Of a stretch of 64,000 bases of DNA, positions 58,889 through 64,000 are shown in pieces. The position numbers and the translations under genes are program-made. Numbering within the stretch: the first letter of the stretch is position 1; each line of letters opens with the position of its first letter. This DNA comes from Sphingomonas koreensis (GTDB taxonomy: Bacteria; Pseudomonadota; Alphaproteobacteria; Sphingomonadales; Sphingomonadaceae): contig RCZF01000002.1 of NCBI GenBank assembly GCA_006438735.1, positions 129,501-193,500 of the forward strand, given 5' to 3'. The notes beneath the pieces are model-generated. The model was not told the origin of the DNA. It saw only the letters and a program-made list of their open reading frames with translations, and searched no databases.

Positions 58889-59760
58889 GCGAGCTGATCG
58901 AGATCGGCTCGGGCGCGCTAAGCGCCGCGATCAATCCGCTCGGCGCGGAACTCACGCATCTGCGCGACGCCGAAGGGCGCGAGCTGATGACCGACGCCGA
59001 TCCGGTGTTCTGGACCGGGCATGCGCCGATCCTGTTCCCGATCGTCGGCGCGGTGAGTGACGATACCTATCGGGTCGATGGCCGCGCGTATCATCTTGAA
59101 AAGCACGGCTTCGCGCGGCGCTCGCGGTTCGACTGCGTCGAACACGCCGGCGACCGTGTACGCTTCCGGCTGACCGACAGCGAGGCGACGCGCGCGGTTT
59201 ATCCGTTCGCCTTCGCGCTGGAGATCGGCTTCGCGATCGACGGCGCGACGCTGAGCGTCACCGCGACGATCGAGAATCCCGGCGCGGACCCGCTGCCGGC
59301 GAGCTTCGGCTTCCATCCCGCCTTCGCCTGGCCACTGCCTTATGGGCGCGACCGTGGCGATCATCGCATCACCTTCGGGTCGGACGAGTCGGGGGCCTTG
59401 CGCGAACTGACGCCCGCCGGGCTGGTCATGCCCGGCGAGCGCGCCTCGCCGCTCGACGGGCGCGTGCTGCCCCTCGCCGACGATCTGTTCACCGACGACG
59501 CGCTGATCTGGGACCCGGTCGCCTCCGATCACGTCCGATACGGCGCGAGCGAGGGGCCGAGCCTCGTGGTGCGCTTTCCCGATACGCCCCGGCTCGGCGT
59601 GTGGACCAAGCCCGGCGCGCATTATGTCTGCATCGAGCCGTGGCATGGGATCGCCGATCCGGTCGGCTTCGCGGGCGACTATCGCGACAAGCCCGGCGTT
59701 TTCGAGGTCGCGCCCGGCGCGAACAAGCGGATCGAGATGAGCGTGACGCTGGTGCCTTAG
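58885..59760 (+). CDS. Aldose 1-epimerase-like protein
   Basis: A 291-residue galactose-mutarotase-fold protein of the LacX/YphB-like group, distinct from the GalM at 3336. SGALSAAINPLGAELTHLRDAEGRELMTDADPVFW begins the fold; KHGFARRSRF and FGFHPAFAWPLP carry the conserved histidines; and the late WTKPGAHYVCIEPWHGIADP holds the Glu of the active site. It is translated with the upstream SDR (4-base overlap). The sugar is unknown. Confidence 0.85.
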   Translation: MSELIEIGSGALSAAINPLGAELTHLRDAEGRELMTDADPVFWTGHAPILFPIVGAVSDDTYRVDGRAYHLEKHGFARRSRFDCVEHAGDRVRFRLTDSEATRAVYPFAFALEIGFAIDGATLSVTATIENPGADPLPASFGFHPAFAWPLPYGRDRGDHRITFGSDESGALRELTPAGLVMPGERASPLDGRVLPLADDLFTDDALIWDPVASDHVRYGASEGPSLVVRFPDTPRLGVWTKPGAHYVCIEPWHGIADPVGFAGDYRDKPGVFEVAPGANKRIEMSVTLVP

Positions 59761-59762
59761 GT

Positions 59763-59870
59763 CCACCGCGTCACCCCGGACTTGTTCCGGGGTCCACCGT
59801 CCCGCATAGGCTCCGCCGTCCGTTCTTGCGGCCCGGTGGATGCCGGAACAAGTCCGGCATGACGAAAAGA
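59763..59870. repeat. Intergenic palindrome between the epimerase gene and prfC
   Basis: CACCGCGTCACCCCGGACTTGTTCCGGGGTCCACCG at the left and CGGTGGATGCCGGAACAAGTCCGGCATGACG at the right are inverted copies of the same family seen at 27452 and 30195. It probably acts as a transcription terminator; an ATG at 59840 inside it is not the prfC start. Confidence 0.8.
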
Positions 59871-59875
59871 AGATC

Positions 59876-61405
59876 ATGACCCCCTCCCCCCGCCGCACCT
59901 TCGCGATCATCTCGCACCCCGACGCCGGCAAGACCACGCTGACCGAAAAGCTGCTCGTCGCCGGCGGCGCGATCCATCTCGCCGGCGAGGTCAAGGCGCG
60001 CGGGGCGACGCGGCGCGCGCGCTCCGACTGGATGAAGATCGAGCAGCAGCGCGGGATTTCGGTGACGAGCTCGGTGATGACCTTCGAGCGCGACGGCATC
60101 ACCTTCAACCTGCTCGACACGCCGGGGCACGAGGATTTCTCCGAGGACACCTATCGCACGCTGACCGCGGTCGATTCGGCGGTGATGGTGATCGACGCGG
60201 CGCGCGGCATCGAGGCGCAGACGCGCAAATTGTTCGAGGTATGCCGCTTGCGCAGCGTGCCGATCATCACCTTCGTCAACAAGGTCGATCGCGAGGGGCG
60301 CGCGGTGTTCGAACTGCTCGACGAGATCGCCGACGTGCTCGCGCTCGACGTGTGCCCGATGAGCTGGCCGGTCGGCATGGGCGGCGAATTTCAGGGCGTC
60401 TATGACATCGCCAATGATCGTATCGCGCGGCCCGAGGGACCGAGCCGCGAGTTCCTCGGCACGGTCGAGGACGCGCCGGCGTTGCCGCAGGATATTAGCG
60501 ACGAGATCGAGTTGGCCGAGGCGGGCTATGCCGCGTTCGACGAAGAAGCCTATCGCAACGGCGATCTGACGCCGGTTTATTTCGGCTCGGCGCTCAAGGA
60601 TTTCGGCGTCGCCGAGCTGATCGAGGCGTTGGCCCGTTACGCCCCGGGCCCGCGCCCGCAACCGGCCGAGCCCGCGCCGGTCTCGCCCGACGGCGACGAG
60701 GTGACCGGCTTCGTGTTCAAGGTGCAGGCCAACATGGACCCGCAGCACCGTGATCGCATCGCTTTCATGCGGCTGTGCTCGGGCGTGTTCAAGCGCGGCA
60801 TGAAGTTGACGCCGACGGGGCACGGCAAGCCGATCGCGGTGCATTCGCCGATCCTGTTCTTCGCGCGCGAACGCGAGCTCGCCGACGAGGCCTATCCCGG
60901 CGACATCATCGGCATTCCCAATCACGGCACGCTGCGCGTCGGCGATACGCTCTCCGAGCGCGCCGATGTGCGCTTCACCGGCCTGCCCAATTTCGCGCCC
61001 GAGATCCTGCGTCGCGTCCAGCTCAAGGACCCGACCAAGACCAAGCAGCTGCGCAAGGCGCTCGACGACATGGCCGAGGAAGGCGTGACGCAGGTGTTCT
61101 ATCCCGAGATCGGGGCGAACTGGATCGTCGGCGTGGTCGGGCAATTGCAGCTCGAGGTGCTGATCTCGCGGCTGGAGGCGGAGTATAAGGTCGCCGCCGG
61201 GCTGGAGATGGCGCCGTTCGAAACCGCGCGCTGGGTGTCGGCGGCCGATCCGGCCGATCTCAAGGCTTTCATGGACGTCAATCGCAGCGCGATGGCCAAG
61301 GATCGCGACGGCAATCCGGTCTATCTGGCCAAGACCAATTGGGATGTCGGCTATGTCGCCGATCGCTATCCCAAGGTGGTGTTCGCCGCGACTCGCGAGC
61401 GGTAA
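59876..61405 (+). CDS. prfC: Peptide chain release factor 3
   Basis: A 509-residue GTPase that recycles RF1/RF2 from the ribosome. G1 HPDAGKTT, G3 DTPGHEDF, and G4 NKVD are intact, as is the RF3-specific RRTFAIISHPDAGKTTLTEKLLVAGGAIHLAGEVKAR. The C-terminal segments FYPEIGANWIVGVVGQLQLEVLISRLEAEY and YLAKTNWDVGYVADRYPKVVFAATRER match the family. ATG at 59876 lies just outside the upstream repeat. Confidence 0.96.
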   Translation: MTPSPRRTFAIISHPDAGKTTLTEKLLVAGGAIHLAGEVKARGATRRARSDWMKIEQQRGISVTSSVMTFERDGITFNLLDTPGHEDFSEDTYRTLTAVDSAVMVIDAARGIEAQTRKLFEVCRLRSVPIITFVNKVDREGRAVFELLDEIADVLALDVCPMSWPVGMGGEFQGVYDIANDRIARPEGPSREFLGTVEDAPALPQDISDEIELAEAGYAAFDEEAYRNGDLTPVYFGSALKDFGVAELIEALARYAPGPRPQPAEPAPVSPDGDEVTGFVFKVQANMDPQHRDRIAFMRLCSGVFKRGMKLTPTGHGKPIAVHSPILFFARERELADEAYPGDIIGIPNHGTLRVGDTLSERADVRFTGLPNFAPEILRRVQLKDPTKTKQLRKALDDMAEEGVTQVFYPEIGANWIVGVVGQLQLEVLISRLEAEYKVAAGLEMAPFETARWVSAADPADLKAFMDVNRSAMAKDRDGNPVYLAKTNWDVGYVADRYPKVVFAATRER

Positions 61406-61413
61406 CCCCGCAT

Positions 61414-61494
61414 CGTCATTGCGAGGGCCGCAGGCCCGCGGCAATCCAGCGACGCGCGTGTGACCTGGATTGCTTCGCTACGCTCGCAACGACG
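61414..61494. repeat. Intergenic palindrome overlapping the MFS gene end
   Basis: CGTCATTGCGAG at the left and CTCGCAACGACG at the right are the ends of an inverted repeat of the common TTGCGAGCGTAGCGAAGCAATCC class. Its right end (61478-61494) forms the last codons and the stop of the convergent MFS gene. Confidence 0.8.
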
Positions 61495-62758
61495 AGTTTG
61501 GCGTCCCCTCTCCCACCCAATCGCGCCGCAACGGCTTGACCGCGAGGAAGCCGAGCGCCGCCGCGACGAAATAGACGCAGACGATGATGATCGCCGAATA
61601 GCGCAGCGCCTGATCGCCATAGAGCGGCGTCATCGTGTCGGACATCTGGCCCATCAACCACGAGCCGACGCCGAGCCCGATCAGATTGTTGATCAACAGG
61701 AAGCTGGCCGAGGCAGTCGCGCGCATATGCGCCGGCACCAAATTCTGCGTCGCGGTGGTCAACGGGCCGAGCCACAGGATGTTGAGCGCGTTGGGGATCA
61801 GGAAGCACGCCCAGGCCAGCGCCGGCGAGCTACTCGCCATGAAGCCGGCGATGAACAGCGGCGCGGTGATCAGCCAGGCGATCGCGGGCAGCTTGGCGTA
61901 ATTGCCGCGATCGGCCTTGCCCAGCCGATCGGCCAGCGCGCCGCCGAGGAACACGCCGAAACAGCCCCCGATCAGCAGCAGCGAAGCGAAATAGTAGGAC
62001 GTCGTCACCAGATCGAAATGATAAGTGCGGATGATGATCGACGGCACCCAGAAGGCGAGGCCGTAGCCCGCCATCGAGCTCATCGAGGCGGCGAACGCCA
62101 TCAGCCAGAAGCTCGGCTTCTTCGCCAGGATCGCGAACACCGCGGCGATCGGCGCGCGGCCGGCGGGCGGCGCGACGCGAACCGGCTCCTTGACCACCAG
62201 CCGGAAGATCGGCGCGATGACGAGGCCGGCGATGCCGATCGAATAGAAAGCGACACGCCAATCGACGGAGGTGGCGATCCGCGCGCCGAACAGCGTGCCG
62301 ATCGCCAGGCCGGCGGGGATGCCGATCGAATAGATGCCCAGCGCGCGGGCACGGCGTTCGGGCGGGAAATAATCGGCGATCAGCGCATAGGACGGCGCAA
62401 CGCCCCCCGCCTCGCCGACGCCGACGCCGAAGCGGTAGAGAAACAGATGCCCGAACGCGGTGGCCGAGCCGCACAAGGCGGTAAACGCGCTCCAGATGGC
62501 CAGGCTGATGGTGATGACCCAACTGCGGCTGGTCTTGTCCGCCAGCAGCGCGAGCGGCACCGCGAGCGTGGAGTACAGCAGCGCAAAGGCGGTGCCGCCA
62601 AGCAGCCCGAGCTGCGCGTCGGTGAGGTGCAGGCTGTCCTTGATCGGCTTGGCGAGGATGCCGAGGATCTGCCGATCGATCCAGTTGAAGGTATAGACCA
62701 GGAGCAGCATCGCCAGCACGAGACCGCGGTAGCCGCGGCGGGCGGATGGCTCGGTCAT
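61478..62758 (-). CDS. Spinster-like MFS transporter
   Basis: A 426-residue twelve-span major facilitator similar to Spinster-type transporters of alphaproteobacteria: LVLAMLLLVYTFNWIDRQILGILAKPIKDSLHLTDAQLGLLGGTAFALLYS, then FGVGVGEAGGVAPSYALIADYFPPERRARALGIYSIGIPAG. The last residues (SSLRA) and the stop codon come from a repeat element, so the original C-terminus may have been replaced. ATG at 62758 has GGGAGA at suitable spacing; 62764 is the alternative. Substrate unknown. Confidence 0.88.
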   Translation of the reverse strand: MTEPSARRGYRGLVLAMLLLVYTFNWIDRQILGILAKPIKDSLHLTDAQLGLLGGTAFALLYSTLAVPLALLADKTSRSWVITISLAIWSAFTALCGSATAFGHLFLYRFGVGVGEAGGVAPSYALIADYFPPERRARALGIYSIGIPAGLAIGTLFGARIATSVDWRVAFYSIGIAGLVIAPIFRLVVKEPVRVAPPAGRAPIAAVFAILAKKPSFWLMAFAASMSSMAGYGLAFWVPSIIIRTYHFDLVTTSYYFASLLLIGGCFGVFLGGALADRLGKADRGNYAKLPAIAWLITAPLFIAGFMASSSPALAWACFLIPNALNILWLGPLTTATQNLVPAHMRATASASFLLINNLIGLGVGSWLMGQMSDTMTPLYGDQALRYSAIIIVCVYFVAAALGFLAVKPLRRDWVGEGTPNSSLRA

Positions 62759-62811
62759 CGGCATGCTCTCCCAGGCTGCGGCCGGGCGGTGGGTCCCGCC
62801 CGGCTCGCGCA

Positions 62812-63003
62812 TCACCTTATAGGCTCGGCTGAGAAGCGGAAGCCCAGCGTCGCGCTTCCGGTGCGCGGATCGCCGCAAGAATCGGTCTGCCTGTTGCCGA
62901 CGTGTGAGATCCCTGTGCGTCGAAGAGATAGAGCAACTTGGTGAGGTTCTGAGCCGCGACGATCGTTCGACTGTAGCCGCCTTCCCGATCCGGTTCGGAT
63001 CAA
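62812..63003 (-). pseudogene. Possible decayed TonB-dependent receptor C-terminus
   Basis: No intact gene is found in 62759-63196. On the minus strand one frame reads GYSRTIVAAQNLTKLLYLFDAQG (about 62913-62981) and another, after a shift, ends GDPRTGSATLGFRFSAEPIR followed by a stop at 62812-62814. Such segments resemble the last barrel strands of receptors (xAQNLTxxxY...PRTxxxxLxFRF). It may be a relic of a receptor once paired with the MFS gene. The match is short and the call weak. Confidence 0.3.
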
Positions 63004-63196
63004 TTCGCGGCAGCGGACGTTCGAGACCCCGCTAGAGTAAAGCGAGTGGGGATTTCACAAATGGCATGGACGCGCGCCCTGGCGCTGTTTCTCGACGAGC
63101 CCGTCGATATCGGCGACGATCAGAAAGCACAGCCCGATCGCCGTGATCGACGGAGCGACAAACGCACCGAGCGACCGGCGCGCCGCTGCGCTTCGG

Positions 63197-63475
63197 CTAA
63201 GGCCGATTGGCCTTGATCGTGGGGTCCTCCGCGGCGACTTCGGCCGCTTCGGCCGGGGGCAGATGACCCCAGTGCACCACCGACCAAATCCGCTCATGAA
63301 AATAGAAAAGGAAGATCTTGGTGAACATTTCGGTGCCGGCAATCGCGCCAGCCGATGCCGTGCTGCCCGTGTAAATATAGCTCAGCACGAACGTATCGAT
63401 GCTGCCGAGCGCGCGCCACGACACCGCCTTGACGAACGACCGGGGATGGCTTTCGACGCCGCGGAACAGGAACAC
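63197..63475 (-). CDS. DUF2061 family membrane protein
   Basis: A 92-residue protein with two likely membrane segments: SHPRSFVKAVSWRALGSIDTFVLSYIYTGSTASAGAIAGTEMFTKIFLFYFHERIWSVVHWG is the whole DUF2061 domain, of unknown function. The C-terminal tail is charged. The start is GTG at 63475, five bases after the stop of the upstream aminotransferase gene, so they share a transcript. A short open stretch follows (63055-63196) without a usable start. Confidence 0.8.
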   Translation of the reverse strand: MFLFRGVESHPRSFVKAVSWRALGSIDTFVLSYIYTGSTASAGAIAGTEMFTKIFLFYFHERIWSVVHWGHLPPAEAAEVAAEDPTIKANRP

Positions 63476-63480
63476 GCCGC

Positions 63481-64000
63481 TCAGCCCGTCTGCGACGCGG
63501 GCGTGTTGACGCCCATCGACTGCAAATAGCGCTTCACGTTGCGCGCCGCCTGCCGCAACCTCTGTTCGTTCTCGACCATTGCGATCCTGACATAGCCCTC
63601 GCCGTTTTCGCCATAGCCGACGCCGGGGGCGACGGCGACATGCGCGTGCGTAAGCAATTGCTTGGTGAACTCAAGGCTGCCTAGATGCGCGCAGGCCGGC
63701 GGCAGCGGCGCCCAGGCGAACATCGAGGCAGCCGGGGCGGGAATATCCCAGCCGGCGCGGGCGAAGCTTTCGATCAGCACGTCACGGCGCTTATGATAAA
63801 GCTGGCGGTTGCGCTCGACGATCTCCTGCGGCCCGTTGAGCGCGGCGCAGGCGGCCGCCTGGATCGGCGTGAAGGCGCCGTAGTCGAGATAGGATTTCAC
63901 GCGCGTCATCGCCGCGATCAGCTTCTTGTTGCCGACCGCAAAGCCCATCCGCCAGCCCGCCATCGAATAGGTCTTGCTGAGCGAGGTGAATTCCACGGCC
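63481..64000 (-). CDS. Class I/II aminotransferase, AlaC-like, C-terminal part
   Basis: The 5' end lies beyond the window; the frame runs in from the last bases (reading AVEFTSLSKTYSMAGWRMGF). The PLP lysine is in SLSKTYSMAGWR. QAAACAALNGPQEIVERNRQLYHKRRDVLIESFARAGWDIPAPAASMFAWAPLP and VAVAPGVGYGENGEGYVRIAMVENEQRLRQA are typical of the alanine/LL-diaminopimelate aminotransferase group. It is followed by a DUF2061 gene. Confidence 0.9.
   Translation of the reverse strand, partial: AVEFTSLSKTYSMAGWRMGFAVGNKKLIAAMTRVKSYLDYGAFTPIQAAACAALNGPQEIVERNRQLYHKRRDVLIESFARAGWDIPAPAASMFAWAPLPPACAHLGSLEFTKQLLTHAHVAVAPGVGYGENGEGYVRIAMVENEQRLRQAARNVKRYLQSMGVNTPASQTG

Noticed and set aside
59840..59875. ATG at 59840 as the prfC start
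   Set aside because: It lies within the upstream palindromic repeat and would add residues unrelated to RF3; ATG 59876 gives the standard N-terminus.
63055..63196. Open stretch RRSLGAFVAPSITAIGLCFLIVADIDGLVEK downstream of DUF2061
   Set aside because: It contains one plausible membrane segment but has no usable start codon after the DUF2061 stop; too weak to call a gene.

Overview
The window is high-GC DNA with the gene content and repeat families of an alphaproteobacterium, most likely a sphingomonad. Pointers are a DUF1489 protein, a CDC48-type AAA ATPase, 5-aminolevulinate synthase (HemA), a large Caulobacter-type TonB-dependent receptor, sigma-54 flagellar promoters with CGGCAA-N4-TTGCCG boxes, and several palindromic intergenic repeat families. 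No IS element, prophage, integrase or CRISPR array was seen.

Layout. (1) 1-9669, a galactoside utilisation locus: the end of a sugar ABC ATPase, an AraH-like permease, D-galactonate dehydratase, an SDR dehydrogenase, aldose 1-epimerase, a TonB-dependent receptor and a secreted GH36 alpha-galactosidase. Together these fit outer-membrane uptake of alpha-galactosides, release of galactose and its oxidative breakdown through galactonate. (2) 9766-23590, housekeeping and mixed genes: tRNA-Leu(CAG), DUF1489, MgtE, a cyclophilin, a LysR regulator, a candidate sRNA, CDC48, an ABM monooxygenase with an MFS transporter, a phospholipid N-methyltransferase-like enzyme, a phospholipase D-type protein, rpoZ, murI, hemA, a P-loop NTPase and acylphosphatase. 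(3) 23593-41252, a flagellar region. On the minus strand lie a lytic transglycosylase-flhA-fliA unit and a MotA/MotB-like pair followed by flgA-flgM-flgN. On the plus strand lie flgBCDEFGHI, a FlgJ-type rod-binding protein, flgKL and motAB. A perfect sigma-54 promoter with tandem FlbD-type boxes precedes flgB, and another sigma-54 site precedes the transglycosylase. (4) 41330-53752, metabolic and envelope genes: an ALO-type oxidase, a DSD1-like PLP enzyme, an MFS transporter, an FMN reductase, a class A PBP, threonine aldolase, an EamA transporter, an SDR, a VOC protein and an AsmA protein. (5) 53910-64000: rpmI-rplT, pheST, an SDR with an epimerase-like protein, prfC, a Spinster-like MFS transporter, DUF2061 and an aminotransferase cut by the window end.

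The most unusual signals are these: a 66-bp intergenic-type repeat lying in frame inside pheT; a family of three long palindromic elements whose outer stems covary, one of them interrupted by a 35-bp palindrome flanked by 7-bp direct repeats; a candidate sRNA with a CCUCUCC tract and strong terminator upstream of cdc48; an SDR gene whose only well-placed start codon is ATA; and a FlgH with no cysteine for lipidation. No wholly new multi-gene system was identified; most genes belong to known families.
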